From Pedobacter chitinilyticus (GTDB lineage: Bacteria; Bacteroidota; Bacteroidia; Sphingobacteriales; Sphingobacteriaceae), in contig NZ_QMHN01000003.1 of the NCBI RefSeq assembly GCF_003313385.1, positions 310,001-374,000 of the forward strand: a stretch of 64,000 bases of DNA, written 5' to 3'. The first letter of the stretch is position 1; each line of letters opens with the position of its first letter. The position numbers and the translations under genes are program-made. Positions 1 to 8,704 of this stretch are shown in pieces. The notes under the pieces were generated by a model. That model was not told the origin of the DNA. It saw nothing but the letters and a program-made list of their open reading frames with translations, and ran no database searches.

Positions 1-1
1 A

Positions 2-766
2 GGACTGGTAAAACCGAAGGATGATGCTACCGTGGGAATGCCACAGGAAGCAGCAACCCCAGGCGTTAGTTTGGCAGAAGCTTCGGCGACAGCTAAAAAC
101 TTAATCAGCAATGCTGCCGCAAAGGAATTCACTTCTTTAGAAAGTGCATTCCAAAAAGCACAGGGCGAAGAAAAAGCAAACCAAGCAAAGGTTTTAGCTC
201 AAAAATGGGATGATTTGGAACAAGCTATTCCTAGTGCGCTTTATTTAGAAGAAGTTGCCAAAGAACAATCTTCATTACAAAATTGGGTTAAAGCTGGTGA
301 TCGTTTCCTAAAAGCTTTTGACAATACACAAGATAGTTTAGTGAAGCCTGCCATGCTCCAAAAAGCAAATCAAGCATTTACCAAAGCTGTTGCTATTGAC
401 TCGACAGACTTAGATGCGAAAACTGGAATGGGTATCACCGTAGTAAACGGCATGGGTGCTCCTATGGAAGGTATTGCCATGTTGTTAGACGTGGTTAAAA
501 AAGATCCAAAAAACTTTAAGGCAAACATGAACTTAGGTTTGTTCGCCATTAAATCTGGTCAGTTTGACAAGGCCATTACCCGCTTTGAGGATTTGATCAA
601 AAACATTAAGGCTACTCCTGATGCGTATTTCTATTTGGCTACTGCCTATGAAAACCTTGGGAAAAACCAAGAGGCTATTGACGCCTATCTACAAAGCAAA
701 AAACTCGCAGCCAACCCTACATTATCTGGTTTCATAGATAAGAAGGTAGCTGAGTTGAAAAAATAA
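2..766 (+). CDS. TPR-repeat protein, 3' part only
   Basis: The reading frame is open from the left edge of the window with no stop, so the true start lies outside; an internal ATG at 32 is not a convincing start. The visible 254 residues are alpha-helical, with tetratricopeptide-like helix pairs clearest in the last 90 residues (NLGLFAIKSGQFDKAI, then YLATAYENLGKNQEAIDAY). Such repeats form protein-binding scaffolds. The middle part has weaker helical repeats. No catalytic motif is visible. The ribosomal mini-gene follows after about 40 bases. The specific role is unknown. Confidence 0.75.
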   Translation, partial: GLVKPKDDATVGMPQEAATPGVSLAEASATAKNLISNAAAKEFTSLESAFQKAQGEEKANQAKVLAQKWDDLEQAIPSALYLEEVAKEQSSLQNWVKAGDRFLKAFDNTQDSLVKPAMLQKANQAFTKAVAIDSTDLDAKTGMGITVVNGMGAPMEGIAMLLDVVKKDPKNFKANMNLGLFAIKSGQFDKAITRFEDLIKNIKATPDAYFYLATAYENLGKNQEAIDAYLQSKKLAANPTLSGFIDKKVAELKK

Positions 767-804
767 ATTATAGAATTAATAAAAACATTTAAAACTTCAA
801 AATT

Positions 805-894
805 ATGCCAAGCGGTAAAAAAAGAAAAAGACATAAAATGGCTACCCACAAACGCAAAAAACGTTTAAGAAAAAACAGACACAAGAAAAAATAA
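805..894 (+). CDS. AURKAIP1/COX24-domain mini ribosomal protein (bS22/mS38-like)
   Basis: A 29-residue ORF starting MPSGKKRKRHKM and ending in a run of K/R/H is almost entirely basic. It matches the short COX24/AURKAIP1 domain protein conserved across Bacteroidota, related to mitochondrial mS38 and mycobacterial bS22, which sits on the small ribosomal subunit near the decoding site. The R/K-rich core (HKRKKRLRKNRHKKK) is the family signature. It is followed by a hairpin and then rng. Family recognition is from memory of the motif; ribosomal location is inferred from homologues. Confidence 0.8.
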   Translation: MPSGKKRKRHKMATHKRKKRLRKNRHKKK

Positions 895-913
895 TTTTTC
901 TTAAGTGTTTTGG

Positions 914-947
914 CCAAAGGTAAATGCTCAAAAGTATTTACTTTTGG
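914..947 (+). terminator. Hairpin after the bS22-like gene
   Basis: A 12-base stem (914-925 with 936-947, one G-T pair) encloses a 10-base loop and is followed by a weak T-rich stretch. It could end the upstream transcript before rng. The T tract is interrupted, so termination may be partial. Confidence 0.45.
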
Positions 948-976
948 ATTCTATGTTTTTTGGTCCATGTGTTAAT

Positions 977-992
977 AAGGCTTTAAAGCCTT
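977..992. promoter_or_regulatory. Perfect 16-bp palindrome upstream of rng
   Basis: AAGGCTTTAAAGCCTT is a perfect palindrome ending 13 bases before the rng start. It could be a dimeric repressor site or a small hairpin in the rng leader. Family precedent is that RNase E of E. coli controls its own mRNA through the leader; that this palindrome does so here is inference. Confidence 0.3.
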
Positions 993-1005
993 AAAATCTG
1001 TAGCT

Positions 1006-2553
1006 TTGGTAAAGGAATTAATAATAGATTCTACTCCTACGGGAGTAACCATAGCTTTAATAGAAGACAAGCAACTTGTTGAGCTTCACAAAGAACACGT
1101 TAACAACAACTACGCTGTAGGCGATATTTATTTAGGCCGCATTAAAAAGATTATGCCCGGCCTAAATGCTGCGTTTGTAGATGTTGGTTACGAGAAAGAT
1201 GCATTTTTGCATTACTTTGATTTAGGTCCTCAGGTACAATCTCTGATAAAGCTAACAAAGATTAGACGTAACGGCACACCGGGCACTTTATTGGATAACT
1301 TTAAATTAGAGGCCGACATCAATAAGGCCGGGAAAATCTCGGAAGTTGTTAGCAAAAATTTACTGGTACCAGTACAGATCGCCAAAGAACCCATTTCTAC
1401 AAAAGGACCCAGATTAAGTTCGGATCTTTCCATTGCTGGAAGATATACAGTACTGGTTCCTTTTTCGAATGTGATCTCCATTTCAAAAAAAATAAAAAGC
1501 AATACTGAACGTGGTCGCCTAAAAAAGATCATTGAAAGTATAAAGCCCAAAAATTTTGGAGTAATCATTAGAACAGTTTCTGAAGGAAAGGGCGTTACGG
1601 AATTACAAAAAGACTTACTGGACTCTATTTCCAAATGGGAGAGCTTCATGAAGAAGCTGCCCGAAACGGAGCCATCTAAGCGTGTTTGGGGTGAAATGGA
1701 TAGGACATCAACGCTTATCCGCGATATTTTAAGTACCGATTTCGCCAACGTTTATGTAAACGACCAAGCATTATTCGAAGACATTCGCTCTTACGTGCAC
1801 GAAATTTCTCCAGAAATGGAACGCATTGTAAAGCAATACAGGCATAAAGAGCCTATTTTTGACCATTTTGGGGTTGAAAAACAAATTAAGAACGGTTTTG
1901 GAAAAACTGTAAACTTGGCAGGAGGTGCCTACCTAGTGGTAGAACATACTGAAGCTTTGCACGTAATAGACGTAAATAGTGGCAATAGAACCGCTAGCAA
2001 AGAAAACCAAGAAGAAAATGCGCTTCAGGTGAATAAAGAAGCCGCTAAAGAAATTGCCCGCCAATTAAGGCTAAGAGATATGGGTGGCATTGTGGTCATT
2101 GATTTTATTGACATGCACAAGCCAGCTAATAGAAAAGTGTTGTTTGACCACCTGAGGGAGTTAATGCTTCAGGACAGAGCAAAACATACCATTTTACCTC
2201 CTAGCAAATTTGGTTTGGTACAAATTACTCGTCAAAGGGTAAGACCAGAGATGAACATCGTAACGGTTGAAAAATGTCCAACCTGTGATGGCACTGGGGA
2301 AATAAAGGCAAGTATTGTGTTGATGGACGACATTGAAAGCAACTTGACTTACATCCTACGTGAGCAAAACGAAAAAAATATTACGCTAAATGTACACCCT
2401 TACATTGCTGCGTTTATTAAAAAAGGGTTGGTTTCCTTACAATGGAAATGGTTCTTCAAATTTGGACAATGGGTGAAAGTGAAGGCGATATCTTCTTATC
2501 ACCTCACGGAGTTCCACTTCTTGTCTTCTAAAGATGAAGAAATCAAACTTTAA
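1006..2553 (+). CDS. rng: Ribonuclease G (Rne/Rng family)
   Basis: A 515-residue endoribonuclease that cleaves single-stranded RNA in rRNA maturation and mRNA decay in the cytoplasm. The N-terminal S1 RNA-binding region is clear (GDIYLGRIKKI...AAFVDVG). The catalytic DNase I-like region carries the two metal-binding aspartates in HVIDVNSG (about D322) and GGIVVIDF (about D366), and the zinc-link motif CPTCDG is at 424-429. Length fits RNase G; the long RNase E tail is absent. The start is TTG at 1006: an in-frame stop at 976-978 leaves no ATG, and the conserved KELIIDS begins directly after it. A TANNTTTG motif overlaps this start. A terminator follows. Confidence 0.95.
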   Translation: MVKELIIDSTPTGVTIALIEDKQLVELHKEHVNNNYAVGDIYLGRIKKIMPGLNAAFVDVGYEKDAFLHYFDLGPQVQSLIKLTKIRRNGTPGTLLDNFKLEADINKAGKISEVVSKNLLVPVQIAKEPISTKGPRLSSDLSIAGRYTVLVPFSNVISISKKIKSNTERGRLKKIIESIKPKNFGVIIRTVSEGKGVTELQKDLLDSISKWESFMKKLPETEPSKRVWGEMDRTSTLIRDILSTDFANVYVNDQALFEDIRSYVHEISPEMERIVKQYRHKEPIFDHFGVEKQIKNGFGKTVNLAGGAYLVVEHTEALHVIDVNSGNRTASKENQEENALQVNKEAAKEIARQLRLRDMGGIVVIDFIDMHKPANRKVLFDHLRELMLQDRAKHTILPPSKFGLVQITRQRVRPEMNIVTVEKCPTCDGTGEIKASIVLMDDIESNLTYILREQNEKNITLNVHPYIAAFIKKGLVSLQWKWFFKFGQWVKVKAISSYHLTEFHFLSSKDEEIKL

Positions 2554-2562
2554 CAAAATATT

Positions 2563-2592
2563 AAAAGTCTCGATGAAAATCGGGACTTTTTT
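2563..2592 (+). terminator. Rho-independent terminator of rng
   Basis: A 12-base stem (AAAAGTCTCGAT paired with ATCGGGACTTTT, one G-T pair), a GAAA loop and a T tract sit 10 bases after the rng stop. Confidence 0.85.
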
Positions 2593-2691
2593 GTTTAAAA
2601 CTCGCCTAGTATTTCCAAACGATTAAGTCTAAATTCGTAAAATATAAAACGATAACAAGTTGTAGTTCGTCAATCTAAAAACTAACATCAA

Positions 2692-4068
2692 TTGGCTAAA
2701 ATCAAATCAGCATATTTCTGTCAGAGCTGTGGCTACGAATCGGCCAAGTGGCTAGGTAAATGCCCCTCATGTCAACAGTGGAATACCTTTGTAGAAGAAG
2801 TGGTTGAAAAACCTTCTGCTGGGTCAGCCATATGGAAATCCTCTACTGGGCAACAAAGAGTGGCCAAGCCCAGCAAGCTGGAAGACATTACCAGTGCTAC
2901 CGAAGAGAGGATGCTTACTGGCGATGCAGAACTCGACCGAGTTTTAGGCGGTGGTTTGGTTCCTGGTTCTGTGACGTTAATTGGCGGCGAACCTGGTATT
3001 GGCAAGTCAACACTGATGCTCCAATTGGCCTTAAATATTAACCAAAAACGTGTTTTGTACGTATCAGGAGAAGAGAGCGAACAACAGATCAAAATGCGTG
3101 CGGAGCGCATTACCAAAACACCAAAAGCCAATTGCTTCATTCTTACGGAAACATCAACCCAAAATATTTTCAAACAACTGGAGCAACTACAGCCTGAGAT
3201 TTTAGTGGTCGACTCGATACAGACCCTGCATTCGGCTCATATCGAATCAACCCCAGGCAGTGTTTCCCAAGTAAGAGAATGTACCGCAGAACTATTGAGA
3301 TTTGCGAAAGAGACCGCCACTCCTGTTTTTCTGATTGGACATATCACTAAAGACGGGGCCATTGCGGGGCCAAAGATATTGGAACATATGGTAGACACCG
3401 TTTTACAGTTTGAAGGCGACAGGCACCATATTTATCGCATTCTACGCTCTATTAAAAACCGTTTTGGAGCCGCTGCCGAATTAGGGATCTACGCCATGCA
3501 TGGAAATGGCTTAAGAGAAGTTTCCAATCCTTCGGAAGTATTGCTTTCACAACGTGACGAAGAACTGACTGGTATCACGATTGGTGCTACTATTGAAGGG
3601 GCCAGACCAATGGTGATTGAAACACAAGCGTTAGTAAGTACTTCTGCCTATGGTACTCCGCAACGTTCTGCTACAGGGTTTGACACCAAGCGCATGAATA
3701 TGCTTTTGGCAGTGCTAGAAAAAAGATGTGGATTTCGATTAAGTGCCAAAGACGTCTTCTTAAATATTGCAGGAGGCATTAAAGTTGAGGATCCAGCGAT
3801 AGACCTTTCTATCATTGCTGCCATTATTTCTTCTCATGAAGATATTGCTATCTCATCAAAGATATGTTTTGCGGCCGAAGTAGGGCTTTCTGGAGAAATA
3901 AGAGCGGTTAATAGAATTGAACAGCGCATCTCAGAGGCGGAGAAATTAGGCTTTGAAAAAATCTTTATTTCAAGTTACAACCAAAAAGGCTTTAATAAGG
4001 ATAAGTTTAAGATTGAGTTAATTACCGTTTCCAAAATTGAGGAGGTTTTCTCTGCTTTATTCGGCTAA
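2692..4068 (+). CDS. radA: DNA repair protein RadA (Sms)
   Basis: A 458-residue RecA-like ATPase that promotes branch migration during homologous recombination. The N-terminal zinc finger is CQSCGYES...CPSC (about residues 10-25). Walker A is GGEPGIGKST at about 98-107. The RadA-specific KNRFG motif is at 255-259, and a Lon-protease-like C-terminal domain follows (GGIKVEDPAIDLSIIAA). The start is TTG at 2692, fixed by the conserved AKIKSAYFCQ N-terminus. The length is normal for the family. It stands alone between two promoter regions. Confidence 0.96.
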   Translation: MAKIKSAYFCQSCGYESAKWLGKCPSCQQWNTFVEEVVEKPSAGSAIWKSSTGQQRVAKPSKLEDITSATEERMLTGDAELDRVLGGGLVPGSVTLIGGEPGIGKSTLMLQLALNINQKRVLYVSGEESEQQIKMRAERITKTPKANCFILTETSTQNIFKQLEQLQPEILVVDSIQTLHSAHIESTPGSVSQVRECTAELLRFAKETATPVFLIGHITKDGAIAGPKILEHMVDTVLQFEGDRHHIYRILRSIKNRFGAAAELGIYAMHGNGLREVSNPSEVLLSQRDEELTGITIGATIEGARPMVIETQALVSTSAYGTPQRSATGFDTKRMNMLLAVLEKRCGFRLSAKDVFLNIAGGIKVEDPAIDLSIIAAIISSHEDIAISSKICFAAEVGLSGEIRAVNRIEQRISEAEKLGFEKIFISSYNQKGFNKDKFKIELITVSKIEEVFSALFG

Positions 4069-4171
4069 CTGAAAAAAAATTATCCATTTGTACTACAAAT
4101 ATCTTTTTGGCGTTTTTAGAGCAACAGAAAATCTAAGTTTGATCATGGATAGTTATTTAGAAAGATTTAAA

Positions 4172-4179
4172 TATCTTTG
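4172..4179 (+). promoter_or_regulatory. Bacteroidota -7 element for the DUF4920 gene
   Basis: TATCTTTG matches TANNTTTG exactly and lies 37 bases before the ATG at 4217. A TTTG at 4138-4141 is about 10 bases too far upstream for the usual -33 element, so only the -7 box is convincing. Confidence 0.5.
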
Positions 4180-4216
4180 CTCCTCAATCTTAACTACATA
4201 TTAAAACAAAATAGTG

Positions 4217-4681
4217 ATGAAAAAATTAATTTTAAGCTTAGTTTTTTGTGCTTTAGCAAGTGTTGGTTTTGCGCAAGATAACGTAGAAGGCCAATCATTT
4301 GGTGAAGGGGTTAAAAAAGGCAATATCATTGCTGCTACAGATGTAAATGCCAAGTTAGGCACAGCAGCTAAAGCAGACATGAAAGTAGAAGGAGAAGTGG
4401 TAACTGTTTGCAAGAAAAAGGGTTGCTTTATGACCGTTAAAATTTCGGACAACGAAACCATGTTCGTTAAATTTAAAGACTACGGTTTTTTTATGCCAAA
4501 AGACATGCCTGCTGGTACTAAAGTAGTGATTGACGGCTTCGCTCAAAGAAAAGAAACCTCCGTAGAAGATTTAAAGCACTATGCTGAAGATGCTAAAAAA
4601 TCTCCTGAAGAAATAGCAAAAATTACCCAGCCTAAAAAAGAAATCGTTTTCGAAGCGAAAGGCGCAGTAATTTTAAAGTAA
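4217..4681 (+). CDS. DUF4920 domain secreted protein
   Basis: A 154-residue exported protein. A signal peptide (KKLILSLVFCALASVGFAQ) is followed by a small domain with the DUF4920 hallmarks: CKKKGCFMTV, a KFKDYGFFMPKD block, then LKHYAEDAKKSPEEIAKI. The two cysteines in CKKKGC are conserved in the family and could bind metal or form a disulfide. The function of DUF4920 is not known. The ATG at 4217 is preferred over a GTG one codon upstream. A promoter motif precedes it and a strong terminator follows, so it is a single-gene unit. Confidence 0.85.
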   Translation: MKKLILSLVFCALASVGFAQDNVEGQSFGEGVKKGNIIAATDVNAKLGTAAKADMKVEGEVVTVCKKKGCFMTVKISDNETMFVKFKDYGFFMPKDMPAGTKVVIDGFAQRKETSVEDLKHYAEDAKKSPEEIAKITQPKKEIVFEAKGAVILK

Positions 4682-4718
4682 TTAGAAAGGTTCTCCTTTT
4701 TAATATTGATTGATTGAA

Positions 4719-4747
4719 AAGCCCCGCCTGTGCGGGGCTTATTTTTT
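4719..4747 (+). terminator. Rho-independent terminator after the DUF4920 gene
   Basis: A GC-rich 9-base stem (AAGCCCCGC with GCGGGGCTT) and a 4-base loop are followed by A and six T. Confidence 0.92.
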
Positions 4748-4858
4748 GCCCCACCCAATTTGTAATATTTTTAACAAATAAAGATTTAATTATTAATTTT
4801 TTTTAATTATTGATTTTTTGCGCTATCTTCACTCTATTAACAAATGAAACCTAATTAA

Positions 4859-6049
4859 ATGATGAAACTGAACAAAACAACCTTTCTGCTTGCTGCCCTT
4901 TCTATATTTGGCGTAAAAACCTATGCCCAACAGCTTAGCAAGGAGCAAAACCAAGCTTTGCTAAAGGCTAGCCAAGGCGCTATTGTTAAGCTGGATGGGT
5001 TCCTAACCGAGAAAACCGCTCAAATTCCTTTTCAAAAGTTCCCAACTCCAGGACCACAATACATCATCTCTGACGACCCTGAATACATCCGTGTACCTGA
5101 AGCTATCGCATTAAAAGAAAGTGTAGTCCCTGGTTCAGTTCGTTTCTATTTGTACAACGTAAACGGCGTAGTAGAACCTCAAAAAATAGATAGGAAAATC
5201 ATTGCCATGATCAAAAATACAGGTAAGGCTCCTATGCGCATTAAAATGTTGAAATATGTGACCCAAAAACCAAGCACCAATTATTTTAAATTGGGTAAAG
5301 AGGGATTAGCTTCTTTCTTCGCGGCACAACCTAGTGAAGAGGTGCGTATTGTAAAACCTGGCGATGCAGTTCCCATTGATGATAAGCTAGAACAATATGT
5401 AGTCAAATACGATGAGCTCGTTCATGGTTTTTATGAATTTGTAATCGATCAGCCTGCGGAAATTACTGTATTGCAAGCCGACCTTAAAACCAGTGGCAAA
5501 GAGGCTTTAAAACGCATTACCAATGTTTTACCTCCTAAAACCAAAAGTGGCGCGGGAAGAGGTTTATATGGCGTAAGCAATTATCACGTGAATAACACCA
5601 CTATAATCGACACTAAAAATGGCACATCTGCTTTAGTGGTTGCTGATGGCGTAAACGATCCTTGGATTATTGGTCGTGAAGGAACCACTGGACAACAAGC
5701 GAAGCTTGCTGGAAACTACGGCGTGATGTATGACATCGAATTAAAGTGGAAAAGTACCGACGGTAAAGGCCTTGCTTTGATTACCTGGAATTCTCGCTCT
5801 GCAGACAACAAATGGTGCAGCGGAATGGCTGCTGCCATGAAAGTAAGCGAAGGCAAATTTAAAGAGGGTATTATCCAATTGCCGAAAGATGAATTAGTGA
5901 CTAAATCTGCTCCAGAAGCCGTATTGATCCAAGTGTTTAAACCTTCTGGCAAAGGCGAAGAGCAAACCATAAAATTAACTTATTCGCCTCCAGGAGCATC
6001 TTGCCTACCAACCCCATTAATTTTGGTTCCTGTTGACTTAAATCCATAA
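4859..6049 (+). CDS. Secreted protein of unknown function in a GlcNAc-type operon
   Basis: A 396-residue protein I do not recognise. It begins with a signal peptide ending near TYAQQ. The rest looks mostly beta-rich and lacks membrane segments. Visible features are a proline-rich stretch (FPTPGPQYIISDDPEYIRVPE), a KVEFD-free middle with VPGSVRFYLYNVNG, and a single C-terminal cysteine near SPPGASCLPTP. No catalytic motif is evident. The esterase ATG follows its stop after two bases, and GH20 follows that after four, so the three genes are almost certainly one transcript. This suggests a periplasmic or surface role in handling an N-acetylhexosamine glycan. Two consecutive ATGs (4859, 4862) are equally possible starts. 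Confidence 0.7.
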   Translation: MMKLNKTTFLLAALSIFGVKTYAQQLSKEQNQALLKASQGAIVKLDGFLTEKTAQIPFQKFPTPGPQYIISDDPEYIRVPEAIALKESVVPGSVRFYLYNVNGVVEPQKIDRKIIAMIKNTGKAPMRIKMLKYVTQKPSTNYFKLGKEGLASFFAAQPSEEVRIVKPGDAVPIDDKLEQYVVKYDELVHGFYEFVIDQPAEITVLQADLKTSGKEALKRITNVLPPKTKSGAGRGLYGVSNYHVNNTTIIDTKNGTSALVVADGVNDPWIIGREGTTGQQAKLAGNYGVMYDIELKWKSTDGKGLALITWNSRSADNKWCSGMAAAMKVSEGKFKEGIIQLPKDELVTKSAPEAVLIQVFKPSGKGEEQTIKLTYSPPGASCLPTPLILVPVDLNP

Positions 6050-6051
6050 CG

Positions 6052-6849
6052 ATGAGATTAGTACAACTCATCTTCATCCCATTTTTCTTGGGCGTATCTA
6101 CATTATATGCCCAAGAAATTCTAACCATTTCCTCTCCAAAAAACCTTAAGCAAACGGATTCTGTTTTGGTGTATAAGCCTAAACAAATGTCGGGCAAAAC
6201 AGCTTTGGTATATTTGCTGCATGGGCACAGTGCTAATTACAAGAGCTGGAGCAAATTGGCGAATCTTCAAGCGTTGGCAGATCAATATAACTTCATTATT
6301 GTATGTCCCGATGGTTTGAAAAAAAGCTGGTATCTCAACTCCCCAAATCCCGATAGCACCCAATATGAAAGTTTCTTTTTGGAGGAACTGATGCCAACCA
6401 TCAACAAAAAATATCCAGTAGATGCGCAACGAGTTTTTATCACAGGAGCCAGTATGGGGGGCTTTGGTGCCATGTGGATGATGATCAAATATCCACATCT
6501 GTTTGCTGGAGCAGGCAGTACTTCAGGCGTGTTAAACCTTCGTTATTCTGCTTTCAGAAAAACAACCATCGCTTATCTTTTAGGCACTTATGGTGATAAT
6601 AATGTACTTTACGACGAGTATTCGCCCGTCAATAAATTAGCAGCATTACAAGGGCAAAACAAGGCCCTTATTTTTGATACTGGTACTGAAGATTATCTTT
6701 ACATCACCAGTAAGCAGTTTAGGCAAAAATGCGATGAGCTTAAAATAAAAGCCACTTACATTGCTCAACCTGGAGGCCATACTGGCGGCTATTGGAGCAA
6801 AACCATCCTTAAACATTTTGAGTTCTTTGCCGAACATCTCAAAAACTAA
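6052..6849 (+). CDS. Secreted alpha/beta-hydrolase esterase (esterase D/PF00756 type)
   Basis: A 265-residue exported serine esterase. A signal peptide ends near LYAQE. The oxyanion region HGHSANYKSW precedes the nucleophile elbow GASMGG (S134). A likely acid residue is D209 or D214 in DTGTEDY, and the catalytic histidine is H243 in GGHTGGYW. Family members remove acyl groups such as acetate or ferulate from sugars, or act on S-formylglutathione; the signal peptide favours a glycan ester. It lies between the unknown protein and GH20 with 2- and 4-base gaps. De-esterification before hexosaminidase action is inferred. Confidence 0.88.
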   Translation: MRLVQLIFIPFFLGVSTLYAQEILTISSPKNLKQTDSVLVYKPKQMSGKTALVYLLHGHSANYKSWSKLANLQALADQYNFIIVCPDGLKKSWYLNSPNPDSTQYESFFLEELMPTINKKYPVDAQRVFITGASMGGFGAMWMMIKYPHLFAGAGSTSGVLNLRYSAFRKTTIAYLLGTYGDNNVLYDEYSPVNKLAALQGQNKALIFDTGTEDYLYITSKQFRQKCDELKIKATYIAQPGGHTGGYWSKTILKHFEFFAEHLKN

Positions 6850-6853
6850 CCAG

Positions 6854-8704
6854 ATGAAAAATCTATTTACAGCGTTATTATTTAGCTTTTTAGTTTATAA
6901 CGCTAATGCTCAACAAAGTGGTATTCCTTTGATTCCACAACCCTCACAATTAACATTGGGCAATTCTTCCTTAAAAATCAGCGGACAAACCACTATTGCG
7001 CTACCCAAGGACAAAGCACATCAGACTTTGGTCAATCATTTTCGTGAGCAACTTGCTGCCGTTTTAAACACCAACATCAAAACCATTGTTGCTCCACTAA
7101 GCAAAAACAGCATTTCGTTTGTGATCAAAAAAGACTTCCCGAAAGACGCTTACCAACTTGATGTCAGCAAAAAAAATGTGGTGATTAGTGCCTCAGAACC
7201 TGCTGGCTGGTTTTATGGATGGCAAACCTTCATGCAAATGCTCCGATTAAAACTAGAAGAAGGGAAAGCAATTTCTTTGACCGAGTTAAGCATTAAAGAT
7301 GAACCCAAGTTTGGCTGGAGAGGTTTAATGATTGATGTGAGCAGGCATTTTTTCAGCAAGGAAGTATTAAAGAGATATATCGACCAAATGGCGAAATACA
7401 AGTTTAATGTACTTCACCTTCACCTTACCGATAACCAAGGGTGGCGATTGGAAATTAAGCAATTACCCAAGTTAACAAGTGTAGGTGCTTGGCGAGTTCC
7501 CAGAACAGGTTATTGGAGCGGAATGCCCGCCCCAGCACCAGAGGAAAAAGCGACCTATGGTGGCTATTATTCTCAAGAAGACATTAAAGATTTGGTGGTC
7601 TATGCTAAACAGCGCTTTGTAGACATCGTCCCAGAAATAGATCTGCCTGGCCATAGCTTGGCTTTTGTAGCTTCCTATCCCGAAATCTCCTGCACCAAGA
7701 CACCACAACAAGTACTTGCTGGCGACCCTTGGAATGCCAAAAGAACTAACGTAGTATGTGTAGGTAACGATTCTACCTACACCAAAATTGATCAGATTAT
7801 TACCGAAATAGCAGAAATTTTCCCTTCTAAATACATTCATATTGGTGGCGACGAAGTAACTAGAAACTATTGGAGCAACTGCCCTGTTTGCCAAAACCGT
7901 ATTACCAAAGAAGGCCTAAAAAATGTCGATGAATTGCAAAGCTATTTCGTGAATAGAGTCGCCAAAATGGTGATCGCAAAGGGAAAAATTCCCATTGGCT
8001 GGTATGAAACTTTAGAAAAGGGATTAGACAGCAACATTGTACAAATGAGCTGGAAAGATGAGAAAGGGGCGGTTAAATCTTCCAAAGAAGGAAAAAAAGT
8101 AATTTTAACGCCTGCATTCTTAACCTATTTGGATTTCTATCAAGGCGATCCATATTTAGAAAATGCTCCTTTTACGGTAAATAGACTTAGCAATAGTTAT
8201 AAATTTAATCCCCTGCCTGCAGGCATTAATGTTAAAAATGTATTGGGTGGGCAAGGAAGTTTATGGACCGAACAAGTTCCAAATGAGCGTAAGTTACAGT
8301 TTATGACTTGGCCTAGAGGATTCACCTTATCCGAAAACTTATGGTCAACGGCACCAAAATTAAGCTGGCCCGATTTCTTTAATCGAATTGAAGCACATTT
8401 ACCATTGTTGACCGTAGACAGCACCAATTATAGCAGCTATTTTTATGATGCAATCATTAGTGCCAAAAAAGGGCAAAACGATGAAGTACTCCTAAATATT
8501 GACACAGAAATTCCTGGATTAGCCGTTTATTATTCCTTTGATGATACAGATCCGGATCAATTTTACCCAAAATATAATGGACAGGCACTTGCCATTCCAA
8601 AAGGGGCAAAAAACATTAGAGTAGTCAGCTACAAGGATGCGGTACAAAAAAGTAGAATTGTACGTCTACCAATTTCAGAATTGAAGAAAAGGGCAAAGCT
8701 TTAA
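6854..8704 (+). CDS. Beta-N-acetylhexosaminidase, GH20
   Basis: A 616-residue secreted glycosidase that removes terminal beta-GlcNAc or beta-GalNAc through substrate-assisted catalysis. A signal peptide (ending NANAQQ) is followed by the GH20 N-terminal domain, then the TIM barrel starting at GWRGLMIDVSRHFF. The catalytic Asp-Glu pair is D333-E334 in HIGGDEV. A C-terminal chitobiase-type beta domain follows (YYSFDDTDP). The ATG at 6854 is chosen because the signal peptide begins there; an upstream in-frame ATG at 6761 lies inside the esterase gene. The stop codon overlaps that of the convergent ROK gene. Confidence 0.95.
   Translation: MKNLFTALLFSFLVYNANAQQSGIPLIPQPSQLTLGNSSLKISGQTTIALPKDKAHQTLVNHFREQLAAVLNTNIKTIVAPLSKNSISFVIKKDFPKDAYQLDVSKKNVVISASEPAGWFYGWQTFMQMLRLKLEEGKAISLTELSIKDEPKFGWRGLMIDVSRHFFSKEVLKRYIDQMAKYKFNVLHLHLTDNQGWRLEIKQLPKLTSVGAWRVPRTGYWSGMPAPAPEEKATYGGYYSQEDIKDLVVYAKQRFVDIVPEIDLPGHSLAFVASYPEISCTKTPQQVLAGDPWNAKRTNVVCVGNDSTYTKIDQIITEIAEIFPSKYIHIGGDEVTRNYWSNCPVCQNRITKEGLKNVDELQSYFVNRVAKMVIAKGKIPIGWYETLEKGLDSNIVQMSWKDEKGAVKSSKEGKKVILTPAFLTYLDFYQGDPYLENAPFTVNRLSNSYKFNPLPAGINVKNVLGGQGSLWTEQVPNERKLQFMTWPRGFTLSENLWSTAPKLSWPDFFNRIEAHLPLLTVDSTNYSSYFYDAIISAKKGQNDEVLLNIDTEIPGLAVYYSFDDTDPDQFYPKYNGQALAIPKGAKNIRVVSYKDAVQKSRIVRLPISELKKRAKL

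Noticed and set aside
1230..1748. Long antisense frame inside rng
   Set aside because: It lies wholly within the conserved RNase G gene, has no recognisable domain, and is a by-product of codon use.
6761..6853. Longer N-terminus for GH20
   Set aside because: It would overlap the esterase gene by about 90 bases, and the signal peptide begins at 6854.
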